Under the pieces are notes generated by a model that ran no database searches, was not told the origin of the DNA, and saw only the letters and a list, made by a program, of their open reading frames with translations. The position numbers and the translations under genes are program-made. Source: Plutella xylostella (Eukaryota > Arthropoda > Insecta > Lepidoptera > Plutellidae). From it: a stretch of DNA of 64,000 nt. Below are positions 45,961 through 56,690 of this stretch, one piece after another. Position 1 is the stretch's first letter. Each line of letters starts with the position of its first letter. The stretch covers positions 3,231,501 to 3,295,500 of the forward strand of contig NC_064001.1 of NCBI RefSeq assembly GCF_932276165.1. Direction: 5' to 3'.

Positions 45961-46592
45961 GGTTAAAATTACACTGACACTCTCACAGAGAATATAATGG
46001 AATGGTGTGGGGTCTATAATTTATGCATTTAAGCCATTGTTCATCATCATTAGTTTTCTATCACCTTTACAAAAGTATACATCCTGTTTTGCGTGATTTT
46101 TATATAAAATATGTAATAAGGCCGTATATTTTAAGCCTTGCAAAGGCCTATTATCTCAATGCATTTTATTTTATTTTATTAACGTGTATATTAAAGATGA
46201 GCTTTATTCAATAGTGAACCAACGAACAAGGCATTGCTGTTTGAATTTCATCGAAGCCCTCTGGGATTAGCCCCTCTAACAAGTGAGTTTCCCGTGCAGT
46301 ATTATATTACCTGTGCTCTCTTGCTAACCTCTATTAGATTTATAAAGAAAATATTGGGAAATATTGCTTTTCCGATCGACTGTAGGGCGTATAGCAGTTG
46401 GATAATGTACGCTACGAAAAGTTTTAAAACAAACAAATAATAAAATTTATAGCATTTAGAAATATGTAGGTAGATACTAGCGAAATTACCTTCTTTCTAC
46501 TTACAATACCAATATGGAATACCCAGTATATTCATTTATATGAACTTTGTTTTTCCGTGAAACGTTTGGAATAATCGCTTGCAATATAATAA
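45961..46592. other. Intergenic stretch, nothing identified
   Basis: No supported features. Confidence 0.4.
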
Positions 46593-46802
46593 TACTAGAT
46601 TTTCCCGCGCGCTTCGCTTCGCAATAAAAAGTTTTCCCGTGGGAATTCCGGGATAAAAAGTAGCCTATGTTCTTTCCCAGGGTCTAGACCATATATTATG
46701 TATACTAAATTTCATTCAAATCCGTTCAGTAGTTTTGGCGTGAAAGAGTAATAGACAGACAGACAAACACAGTTACTTTCGCATTTATAATATTAGTTAG
46801 GA
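46593..46802 (+). mobile_element. RTE-like LINE 3' tail
   Basis: Close relative of 13044-13240: CGCGCGCTTCGCTTCG, AAAAAGTAGCCTATGTTC, CATTCAAATCCGTTCAGTAG, ending TTTATAATATTAGTTAGGA. Nothing upstream, so strongly 5' truncated. Confidence 0.7.
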
Positions 46803-47615
46803 AGTTAGGATGTCTCTCTCTTAGGTCTAATCGAAGAAATCATTATGTTCGATGTTATTTTAGCTTTTTGAATCAGTAAAATACACATCCAAACAAACAA
46901 AGTCATGTTCACAGTGAAAACATTATTCAAGTGTGAATTTCACCTCTATCTATTTCTAAGCATCAGAAAGCAATAAGTTAAGAAGAGTCGGCGCGGGTCA
47001 AACTGCAAACTAGCTTCGACTCACATAGTTTATATTCGCAGCTGAAATCTTGTGAAATGTAATGCATTTTTCATGTCGCGCGGCAAACTTTCCTGCAGTT
47101 TGTCTGACATGACTTGCTTTTCAGAAATTATGACTGAAAACCCGCCAAAGCCTTTTTTAAGCTGGCTCCTGTTTTGTTTGGGAAACTACTGAATCGTTTT
47201 TCCCTTTCACCTTTTATGGTGGAAACGTTTTAGCGCCGCCGTCAGAACTGCTAGAGAAAAGTCGTTCGTAAGAATTCGCAATCCACCGGATGCGGCGTGA
47301 TTGTGAATGTGGCTTTAAATAGAATCAGAATGAGTTTCTTAATTTTTTTTAATATACTGGATCTGTTTTCCAGGCTTTAGAGGTGTTATAAGTTTGGAAA
47401 GTGTGTATTAAAATTAACTTACATAGACATTATAATTGTAGATGCTACGGCTTGCGGTGTTAACAATGTTTCACCTCGACATGGCCAAACCCACCCCCGC
47501 GTACTGTCAGACGCAGCTATGTCTCAAATTGTATGTATTAGCGAGGGATGCCACACGAGCGTTGCGTAGCGCTGCGTTGGCGTCGTCTGAATCGGTTTTA
47601 GCGACGCCAACACAG
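46803..47615. other. Intergenic stretch, small palindromic patch
   Basis: GTTGGCGTCG and CGACGCCAAC near 47577-47610 form an inverted repeat. Otherwise nothing identified. Confidence 0.4.
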
Positions 47616-47641
47616 AACTATAGCGAGATATAGACAGAACT
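47616..47641 (+). repeat. 26-bp direct repeat left of the SINE
   Basis: Identical to 47908-47933 on the far side of the SINE. It is either a long target-site duplication or the first unit of the 22-bp array. Confidence 0.8.
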
Positions 47642-47643
47642 TT

Positions 47644-47909
47644 GACGACCGAATGGCGTAGTGGTTAGTGACCCTGACTACTGAGCCGAAGGTCCCGGGT
47701 TCGATTCCCGGCTGGGGCAGATATTTGTTTAAAGGCAAATATTTGTACTCGGGTGTTGGGTGTTGATATTTATATTTAGTATCTATCTATATCCATGTAT
47801 TTGTGTAGATATATCAGCTGTCCGACACGCATAACACAGGTTCTGCCTAGCTTGGGGTCGGATGGCCGTGTGTGAGATGTCCCCACATAATATATTAAAA
47901 AAAAAAAAA
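47644..47909 (+). mobile_element. tRNA-derived SINE with oligo-A tail, well preserved
   Basis: Head GAATGGCGTAGTGGTTAGTG, B box GGTTCGATTCC at 47698-47708, body with ATATCAGCTGTCCGACACGC and GATGTCCCCACATA, and an A-run at about 47896-47909. Exact 26-bp direct repeats flank it. The best copy of this family in the window. Confidence 0.85.
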
Positions 47910-47985
47910 CTATAGCGAGATATAGACAGAACTATATCGAGATATAGACAGAACTATATCGAGATATAGACAGAACTATATCGAT
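47910..47985 (+). repeat. 22-bp tandem array
   Basis: Units of the form ACTATATCGAGATATAGACA plus GA are repeated three times, then a partial palindromic unit TATCGATATA. The first unit has TAGCG instead of TATCG, matching the repeat left of the SINE. Confidence 0.8.
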
Positions 47986-48911
47986 ATAGTTCTATGGACG
48001 CCAAGCATTCTGTTGCATGTCTTTCAGGTATACGTAGAACGACGGAACGTGAACGTTGAAGCCGTATATAGAAAAAAAACTGGAAACTTATACTAACTTT
48101 CGTAGCTTCGCTTAATTTCACTTTAATGCCTATGAAATTGCCTATTTTATACTGAAAAGGAGGAGTGTTATAAGATAAACTTCTAGCTACTTCAACGGAC
48201 ATCGTCGACTGATGTGATTAGTATTATTTTTAGACCAAAATTCTTAAATAAACACAAGCTTTTTATAGTATGTCCCGTCCCCTATATCATAAGAGTGTGA
48301 AGAAAATTGTTTTTATGGATTCGATATGCTTCGATTTCAACTGCGACCCGTTTTCCATATTCGGGGCCGAAACCAATTTGCTTTTGAATGAATTCTGAGA
48401 CGCGGGGTGCTTGTGGATGCCTATTTAATAAGCACGCCTTCCGTTTCTTTCAAACTAATTGGTATTTGAAGAAAATATAATATAAGTAGTTACTTATTAT
48501 AATATATATACTTACGTGAGTATAAGCCCTCATATACCCAATATGTAGGTACTTCTGCAAAAAGCGGTAGCTTACTAGCTTTGGAGTAATCTTTGATTTC
48601 CATTTCGTAGATTGCACTAATTCTGGTTAATACCTAATCAATACAGGTAGCGATTCGGATCACTCATTTTGGAATGGTTTTTCAGATGAGACGATCATTC
48701 AACCCTCTCATTCTAATATTGGGTACAGTTAGATTAAATTATTAATAAAAAAATATTTACCTATTTAAAAAGTTAATTATCTACCTAGTGTACAAATCTA
48801 CGAACCAAATATACTGGTCAAACTGGACAACTTTCTCTAACAAAAATACCGTAAGATAGGTAAAGATTTTTAACAAATATTTATTTTTCTTAATATAGCT
48901 GGTATTTTTTC
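47986..48911. other. Intergenic stretch, nothing identified
   Basis: No supported features. Confidence 0.4.
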
Positions 48912-48994
48912 ATACATTTGGGAACGAACCCAAGACTTTTCATTCCACCCAAGATCAACATTACTAATTGCACTAACAACCAAGAAAGTTACCC
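48912..48994 (-). mobile_element. tRNA-like SINE head 5 (decayed)
   Basis: Minus-strand CTTGGTTGTTAGTGCAATTA and GGGTTCGTTCCCAAATGTATG. The B box is nearly intact; the A box is degraded. Confidence 0.45.
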
Positions 48995-51282
48995 TGCAAC
49001 ATCCAGCCTTACTGTAATAAACTTTCGAAATCAAAAACAAAATTGATTTAACGTTAATTCGGTTCGACCACTTTGCATCGCGGTAATAAAAATATTGGCT
49101 GGCAAATTACCTTTGGCGGATTAAAAACTATTTGCGCAGCGGAGCTTTTGTCCGATACAGACAATGACTGACCTACTTGCATACTGCAGAGCCAAAAAAA
49201 TGCTTGACGATGGAAGGAGGAAATGCATTCTTGGGAAATAACCGGTAGAACCTCAAATTCTTTCTTCTTTGAAAATAGAATAGTGGTTTTTTCCAATTAC
49301 TTATTGTAATTTTTATATTTTAGGTAGGTACTCAGGTAATTTTACTTTTAACGTCGGAGTTATGTGCGATCGTGTTATAGATACTGGTGACATTAAATTC
49401 TATCTTACTTTTACCAGTATCTTTTTTACATTACCATTATCTTACTTGGGTCTTAAATCTGAATATAGCTGATTCCAAAAACGTAGGTAATGACTAATGC
49501 ATTACCCGATAGCGCCCATAACTTTTAGCAAACAAGAATAAAGAAGATGGAGCGTCATAACGCGATAGGAGCGGCCCTACGTCAGCGTGCGGGACTATTC
49601 TGTAGCTACGGGCATTAGAGGTAAGCGTCCAGCTTTCGGCATCGTACGCAACGGACGTATTCAGTATTCTATTTTATTTATAAACATTTTATTGTATACT
49701 ACGAAAACACAATTACAAAAATGGGACCTAAAAGTAGTGTATACAAAGGCAAGCTTATTGCCAAGAAGCAATTTCTTCCAACCAACCTTTGTTTGGTGGA
49801 GAACTAAAGTATTTAAATTAGACTCTTTTAATACAATAAATAGCTATAAGTAAGTAAATTAAAACATAAATCAATGATGTAAGTACCTAAGTATTCTGTG
49901 TTTATAAATTCACACAAGTGCATCCATCGGCATTGCCTACCCCGTCATGACAATCCGTTTGATGGTATACCTACGATACCGATAAGTGGAGTAAGAATAT
50001 CGCCTTAAGGTAAGCACCTTAAAGCGGTATTCTCACACTGCCCCGAATTACGCAGCATGTTTGCGTGAATGCGTGTTCGAAAGCTTTTTGTAAGTCAGTA
50101 TTTACGTTTGAAAATAAAACACGCACATCGCATAGACCTCTACGTGCATTCATGCGTTCATCAAATTCACTCAACACTCAAGTGACCTATACCCATAAAT
50201 ATCATACTATGTATTATACTGTACCCATGGAAGAGGCCTCCTCCGGTCCACAATTGTGAAACAATATCGAAAGGCGATCGTAATAAGATTGTTGAGTGTT
50301 AGAGAATATTCCAGAAGGACTGTCCGTGATAATTTCCGGCAAGTTTCCGAACAAAATTGTCCATTTATTTGGGAATTTGAACAAACTCCGCCCCTCGCCG
50401 CTACAGTTTGCTTCAACTTGAAATTACGGAAACAGATTTTAGTATTTTATTTAAGTATTTATATCCTCTATTATTATGTAGAAAGAATAAATATTGTTCT
50501 CCAGTAAATGTTTTAGTTGTGATTTTGCATTGTTCATTTTTTATACAGTTTTATGTTTAATGTTCCTATATTTAAGTTACAGAAGAATAGCCAAATTTTA
50601 AGGTCTCGTTAGCAGAGCACTGCTGTAGGGTAAAACTTTTCAAGACGTTAGTGAGTGTAAATCCTTCCTTATTATATTATCACTACTGTTAAAAAATATA
50701 TGTACTTTATAAAAACCGTCTTTTTCGTATTCCACCATTGTTATCTACTTTGTTATTTTATAATAATTTTAACGTTTGCCGTATTTACTTAGTAATGAAG
50801 TATAACGGTATCCTTGCCATCATTTATCCGACAGAATAAGCTGCATTAAGCGTCATTTGATTTAAAATTTGCATCAAATATATTTAGCGCATAATCTGGT
50901 TGTACTTTTGGTGAGTAATTTGATTGTGTTCGCTCGGCTCACCGAGACTCATGGTAGAATAGGATGAGTGAGTACGGATAATACTCGTAGAATATTGTGA
51001 ACTCGCATGCCCATTATGACAAAGTACTTTATTAAGCCCTGAATATCCTGTACATGCCTAATAGTGTGAAATATCGTAAGATTACTAATGAGCTTTTTTG
51101 GATTTAAATTATTTAGTAAATACGCAGTTTTATGAAAAGTTACACTCAACTTATTTTTAATATTATCTAACGGGTGTTGCAAAAAGGCTAAGACAAAAAG
51201 GGGTGATCTCAGGAAGCATTTTATTGAAATAATATACAAAATTAAAAAATATATAAGGTAAGTTATCTAGCAACATAGGTAT
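48995..51282. other. Intergenic stretch, nothing convincing
   Basis: A MITE-end-like CGGGTGTTGCAAAAAGG is near 51172. Short GC-richer frames near 49548-49640 and hairpin-like sequence at 49990-50040 were noted but not assigned. Confidence 0.4.
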
Positions 51283-51525
51283 ACATACATACATACATCA
51301 CGACCCATTACGTCCCCACTGCTGGGGCACGGGTCTCCTTCCAGTGAAGGAAGGGTTTAGGCCTAGTCCACCACGCTGGCCAAGTGCGGGTTGGTGGACC
51401 CCAACACAAGCAAGCTTGTGCTGAGAGAGTTGTCGGGTAAGTGGGCAACCCGACTGTCAGATGTTTTCAAGCCGCCCCAAGGCCTCTGACTTAACGACTG
51501 CTGCCGAAGCAGCAACCGGACAACA
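51283..51525 (+). repeat. Dispersed repeat with (CATA)n start
   Basis: ACGTCCCCACTGCTGGGGCA, TAGTCCACCACGCTGGCCAA and CAGATGTTTTCAAGCCGCCC in order. A shorter diverged copy is at 59921-60010. Probably a LINE or Helitron fragment that I cannot place. Confidence 0.6.
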
Positions 51526-52100
51526 TAGGTATACTACTCTATAACTCAAAAAAACCTGCTCCACATCACATCACCTTACACTTATTTACCTTAGCTAAAA
51601 TCGCATAGCCCATCTGCCGACTCAGGCACGTACTCAGTAGCCCATGCACCCGCCCCCGCCCGGCCTCCTGCAATCGAATTATCACGACGCGTATTTCAAT
51701 TTAAAAGCTATGCCTAATTCGCGCCCCGCCCGCGCCGCGCCGCTCAGATGCGCCGGCTAACCGGATTAGCAGGTAAGGCTTTGAAACTGTCAATTTAGCC
51801 GCCCCCTGACTTCCTGGTGCACGTTTACAGTAGATACTTAGGTCTATGGTGAAGTCTGGTTTTTAAAGCTGTAATATTGATGTTTTTTTTTAATAAATGT
51901 TTTTGGTAATGTTGCGTCTTGAGTCCTTTCGGAAAAGGATTCTTTATCTGCAAGCTCAAAAATATTTCCAACATGTTTCCATTTAACGGTGAGGGATTTA
52001 AACATGAAAAATGAATCGTATTCCTAAGTTATACGGACATATCATCTAGTAGGTCTCCTTTAGGCATGGAACCCTAAAAAGAAAAGAAAACTATGGGCCT
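51526..52100. other. Spacer with a CpG-rich unique patch
   Basis: About 51640-51790 is GC-rich (CGCGCCCCGCCCGCGCCGCG) and includes GGATTA and CTAATT cores. It resembles neither local repeats nor coding sequence and could be a regulatory element. Confidence 0.3.
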
Positions 52101-52215
52101 TACCACAAAAACTTAGACAGTATTTAACAGATGTTTAGCGCTGTCAAACGCCTACGAAATCTGTCAAATTTGGATTTAAACACTCGTTAAACAGTGTTTA
52201 AAGTTTTTTGTGGTA
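52101..52215. repeat. Foldback MITE, TACCACAAAAAACTT ends
   Basis: TACCACAAAAACTT at 52101 pairs with AAGTTTTTTGTGGTA ending 52215; inner segments TTTAACAG and GTTAAACAG also pair. 115 bp. Confidence 0.7.
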
Positions 52216-52284
52216 GCACAGTATTTGTTTTAAATAGATCATTGCAAAGTTCTAACTATGGGGGAGTAAAGGACTAAGTATTTC

Positions 52285-53045
52285 ACTTCGTAGCATTTCG
52301 TAGCCAATAAATTTCGTAGCAGATCCGTAGCAAGATCGTAGCAACAAAGATCATAATAAGTGTGAGGTTTATAATTTCATACATTTCTACATACATATAA
52401 AAGAAAACTATATAATTTAAGATCATTATAGTACAAAAACAATACTACACAGTAAAGTTGTTTTAACAGAACAGAAAATACTCTTAAAGTTAACTTGAGT
52501 TGCGCTCGGCCCTTGATGTTCAAACATGAGGGTGCTCCAATTTGTAGCAATATCGACTCTATCGACATCCCTCTCTTTGAATCATTGAAAATTTCCTCTC
52601 AAACTTAACAAGATTTTTTCTACATTAATTATGATTTCCGAGTAAAACTCTTCATTATTTTTAATTATGGCTATGCTGTTCTCGCTGAATAATAAGCCTG
52701 TTCCAATCCCCAACAGGAAAATAGGGATGTTATATAATTTTATTGTGGCGTATCCATGTGTCTGCCTATTACCGCGATGCACCAGAAGTCCCATAACATA
52801 TCCTTTAGAATGTGGTTTTATATAGATACTCGAGAGATAACTTAATCGGGAATTCTTAGCCATATTTCATGAAAATCTGTTAAGCCATTCGTAAAAGTTA
52901 AAGACTTCAACACAAAAATGCAAGTTTACTGAAAGTATAAAAACTTAGATTATTAGTAAGTATGAAATCAAAAATGTGACGCTTCGAAATAATGCTACGA
53001 TTTGCTACGCCGTAGCCCGTAGCAACTATACGGAATGCTTCTCTG
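52285..53045. mobile_element. ~760-bp element with GCTACGA motif clusters at both ends
   Basis: The left end has five TCGTAGCA-type motifs in about 60 bases (CACTTCGTAGCATTTCGTAG onward); the right end has GCTACG motifs in the opposite orientation (ATGCTACGATTTGCTACG). Such inverted clusters resemble subterminal transposase-binding repeats. A 93-codon minus-strand frame at 52582-52863 lies inside, with no recognised domain. Confidence 0.45.
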
Positions 53046-53119
53046 TAGTGTAAAGAAAATACAAGTTATCTCATTTTACTCAACTACTTCTACATATGCA
53101 TTCAACTATTCATTTTTCA

Positions 53120-53215
53120 GGAGGTTCTCAATTCGTCGGGATCTTTTTTTATATTTTTTTTATGTATGTTCACCGATTACTCCGCCGTTTATGGACCGAT
53201 TTTGAAAATTACTTT
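53120..53215 (+). repeat. Fragment of the CAATTCGTCGGGATC repeat
   Basis: GGAGGTTCTCAATTCGTCGG, then TATGTATGTTCACCGATTAC and GGACCGATTTTGAAAAT, all also in 33420-33540. Confidence 0.7.
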
Positions 53216-53789
53216 TTAATTTCATCTTTTCCCCAGTATTCTTGCCTTAAATTGTAACATTTCTTAGCCGTACCATAGAATATACGAGTACTAGTATGAT
53301 CGCGTATTCTGTGAGGCTGAAAGACGCGTACCCTGGATAATACGCGCGGCACTTCACGTGAGTGGCTTGCTAAGGCAATCACGGCCTGGCGCCGCATTTA
53401 AAACCACACTTCACACTATGAGATCTTTTAGTTTACGTTTTTACGCTTCAACACAACCGGCTAAGTACAAACCTGCCTTTTCATGCCTTGCGATTCTATA
53501 AAACTAATTGTCAAAACTCGATTCTGAATCCGGAGTGAGTTTTGAAATTGGCAATCTGTAATTTCCGCAATTTCAAGATTTTGACAAATAATGTACTCGT
53601 ATGAGATGACATACGTGAAGTGAAAGGTGAAGGGAGAATGAAGATCGAAGTGAGAGGTCTGATTTTACAGAATCGCAAGGCTGGCTACTATTTAGTTATA
53701 AGTACAACTATGTATATCTGTCATTGTGATTTGTTGTGTATGTAAGAAAGTGATCCAATAAACGATTTATCTATCCATCTATAGTGCTA
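53216..53789. other. Intergenic stretch, nothing identified
   Basis: No supported features. Confidence 0.4.
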
Positions 53790-53983
53790 CTAGCTGTACC
53801 TGTAAGCCTCGGTTTGCCTTAAAATTTTCCCCTTGAGAATTTTGCGATAGTAGCCTATGTGTTAATCCAGGGTGTCTGCTAACTCCATACCAAATTTCAT
53901 TTACAATCGGTTCAGCCGTTTGAAGTGAAGAAATAATACACATACTCACAAACTTTTGCCTTTATAATATTAGTAGGATTGGT
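53790..53983 (+). mobile_element. RTE-like LINE 3' tail, diverged
   Basis: CTAGCTGTACCTGTAAGCC, AGTAGCCTATGTGTTAATCC, TCGGTTCAGCCGTTTGAAG and the end CCTTTATAATATTAGTAGGA. Older than the copies at 13044 and 46593. Confidence 0.55.
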
Positions 53984-54013
53984 ATTGAGACCATAACTAT
54001 TCTGATTTTATTT

Positions 54014-54160
54014 GGCCGAATGGTGTAGCCGTTAGTGACCCTGACTTCTATGCCGAAGATCCCGGGGTGTATTCCCGGTCGGGACTGATAGATTTGTTTA
54101 AAAGACAGATATTTTTCGGGTTTTGGGTACCCATATTATCCTGCTTTCTTGGGGTCGCTG
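54014..54160 (+). mobile_element. tRNA-derived SINE, diverged 5' part
   Basis: GCCGAATGGTGTAGCCGTTA and a damaged B box (GGGTGTATTCCCGG). Same family as 47644-47909 but the body is rearranged after about 54125. Confidence 0.6.
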
Positions 54161-54323
54161 ATACTCTACATTTAGCTACAGATGAATTTTGAACTACTGA
54201 ATTTTGGCTACGCTGAAACAAATTATTCTAATGTGTGCGACAAAACATCAGTATTTAATATAGGTCCTTATAAACCTACCTAAATTATTACACATAAATA
54301 ACCAACCTTTTAGTAACACTAAA

Positions 54324-54439
54324 GGTGGGTTGCACCATTTAACTTTAACTATTACAAACGTCAAATCTCTTGAAGATTGATCTCTCTCGTCAAGGGATTT
54401 GACGTTTGTAATAGTTAAAGTTAAATGGTGCAACCCACC
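54324..54439. repeat. 116-bp near-perfect foldback MITE
   Basis: 50-bp arms 54324-54373 and 54390-54439 with one mismatch seen, starting GGTGGGTTGCACCATTTAAC, around a 16-bp loop. Confidence 0.85.
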
Positions 54440-55333
54440 CTACACTACATAACACCCTACCTGCATAATCGCTAAACAAATTAAGATATTTAGCAGCGAA
54501 GTTTACCGAAACGAGCTGCTTCTGTGCCAGTATTTGCGCTTCATCCGCTAGACCAAAGCCTAAAGCCCTAAAACACAGGCATCAGCGAAAACCCTAGGCA
54601 CAAAACGAGACAAAGGTAGCCGTATAGCGAATATGTCGACCACGCTTCAATCCGTCTCGGAGGAAGTCTTATTTTTGACAATTCGTGACCGACATCTTAT
54701 ATACTTTTTGTTTCTAGTGACTGCATGCCCTCGCGATAAATGATATTTTAAAAAATCCATTCTGACGTCGTCGATACATAAAATAAATGTGATTATTGTA
54801 TGCGGTTACAATTAAATTATATATGGCAGCCAGGCTGGCTATCAGTCACCTTTAAAGGGGAAATCCGATTTAAAAAAAGTTGTTCATAGACACAGAAATG
54901 ATGTTGATTTATGTTTTTTTTTATTGGTCCAGTAAACAAATACCTACTCAAATCTTTCGAAATCTTTTATTGTAAATCTCCGCTTAATGTACTGGTAAAC
55001 ATAGAATACATTAACTTTATTGAACACCACATAAATCAGACTTACAAAAAAAATACTTATAGATTAGAACCATAGTACAGCATGTACAATAGGCGGCCTT
55101 ATCGCTGAGAGTGATTTCTTACAGGCAACCTTAAATATATATTTAACTTATAACATAGAGTTAGAAACATTTTAAACATATTTTAGTTTAGTTGCTACTC
55201 ACTATTTGCAAATTAGTTTAAGTTTCACAAAAAAAAAATGGAGGCGAGACGCTAGTTTCCCGGTCGCACTGGAGGCCTCCGTGCAAGTGGGATATTTTCA
55301 TAATAAAGGCAGGTGGCTCTACGTGACGGACAA
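54440..55333. other. Intergenic stretch, nothing identified
   Basis: A frame at 55206-55454 runs into the next element's left arm; no domain recognised. Confidence 0.4.
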
Positions 55334-56464
55334 AGAGAGCGGCTGTCCCATTTTAAAACACAGTAACAGCCATGAGACAAAATGTTCAGGAGAGCCAAAA
55401 AACGTTTTTGTACCTTCATTTCAATGCCCTGGTAAAACTATGATAGATATCTGAACAAATGTAAGCTTAAAAGAAGCGGCAGAACCTAGGCTTTATATAC
55501 AATACTATTTCATTTAAATATGACTAAAATTGTTGCTGTAATGCACAAAAGAAAACACTTACTAGGTTTTATATGGTTTTCTCACCCTAAAACCGCCCTC
55601 ACTGACCATTTCATAACCTAGTAAGGGCCATTATTGTGTCATTTAAGACAAGTATATTGAAATTGCAATAATTGCGTAATAATTTCATTTTTTATATGTT
55701 TGGGATCCTTCACATATTATAAATCCAATTTTGCAGCACTTTTACACGACGGCACTATAAGTAATAGCTGAAATACGGGCATATTTTTATGTTTGTTTTT
55801 TTGCTTTATGTAAATGAATTAAATAGCCATATTCAGAAGGCTCTAACATGAAAATTATTTATGGTTGCCTTCAATTAGACAATATTTCCTAAATTTCTAT
55901 CTAAAAATCAGTTTTATAACTTGTTTTTTTTTGTTTATGCAAAATAGGGCTAGTAGAAAGGTTCTAACGAGAAAGGTCTCTATAGCTTTTATAAAGAAGA
56001 CAAAATTTACTTATGTTCTACTTTTAATTCAACTCTCTAGGTTTCATTGGTGCAAAGATACAGGTTCTGAAATGTCTGATATTTTGTTCGAAAAAAGTGT
56101 TAGTAATAATGTATGCCATTTGTGACTTACTAAAATTAACGGACGAAAATTGTCCTTTGCTGACCATTTCAAAACCTAGTAAGCGCCATTGACCATTTTA
56201 AAACCTAGTAAGTCATTTTCACTTACTGTGTTTTAAAATGGTTGGTGGCTCTTACTATGTTTTGAAATGGTTTTCGTGGCATTTTTGATTTCGCAGGGTG
56301 GAGTTACTAGGTTTTTAGAAATTTTATTTTCGTTTCTAAGCGGTTTTTTGATATTCTGACAATGCAGTTTTGTGCGGAATCGCCTAAAATAATGTATAAA
56401 TCAAAGACCCGTTTTTTTTTAAAGTTGGCGGTTACTGTGTTTTGAAATGGGACAGCCGAGAGAG
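55334..56464. mobile_element. ~1.13-kb non-autonomous element with many copies of a 20-bp motif
   Basis: Terminal inverted repeats of about 38 bp (55334-55372 and 56427-56464), reading inward GGCTGTCCCATTTTAAAACA. The core CCATTTTAAAACCTAGTAAG, with small variations, recurs near 55347, 55606, 56160 and 56188 in one orientation and near 56223, 56251 and 56433 in the other. An 86-codon + strand frame at 55865-56125 is not recognised. Motif clustering in both orientations suggests binding sites for a transposase or host factor. Confidence 0.6.
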
Positions 56465-56512
56465 TCTCCGCTCCTTTTCTACTAAATAACCTAACTCTTA
56501 CAGTAGTATAAC

Positions 56513-56690
56513 TTTCGAACGGTTGAGACGATTTTGATAAAATATGGGTAAGAACACCCGGGGCAACATCGCCTTATAGGCGATAAAAAATAACAAATCG
56601 ATAATCGGTTCAGCCGTTTGGGAACTACGTGACCACAAGAAGAAATAAAGACATGTTTAACCTATAAAACCGTTAAAATTTTGCACTAGA
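56513..56690 (+). repeat. Dispersed LINE-like repeat fragment
   Basis: GACGATTTTGATAAAATATG, then AATCGGTTCAGCCGTTTGGG. Related to 14985-15195. Confidence 0.5.

Noticed and set aside
47910..47985. CRISPR-like array
   Set aside because: The 22-bp units are directly adjacent with no spacers, in a eukaryotic genome.
52582..52863. 93-codon minus frame as a transposase
   Set aside because: No catalytic or DNA-binding motif and too short; kept only as an unrecognised frame within the element.
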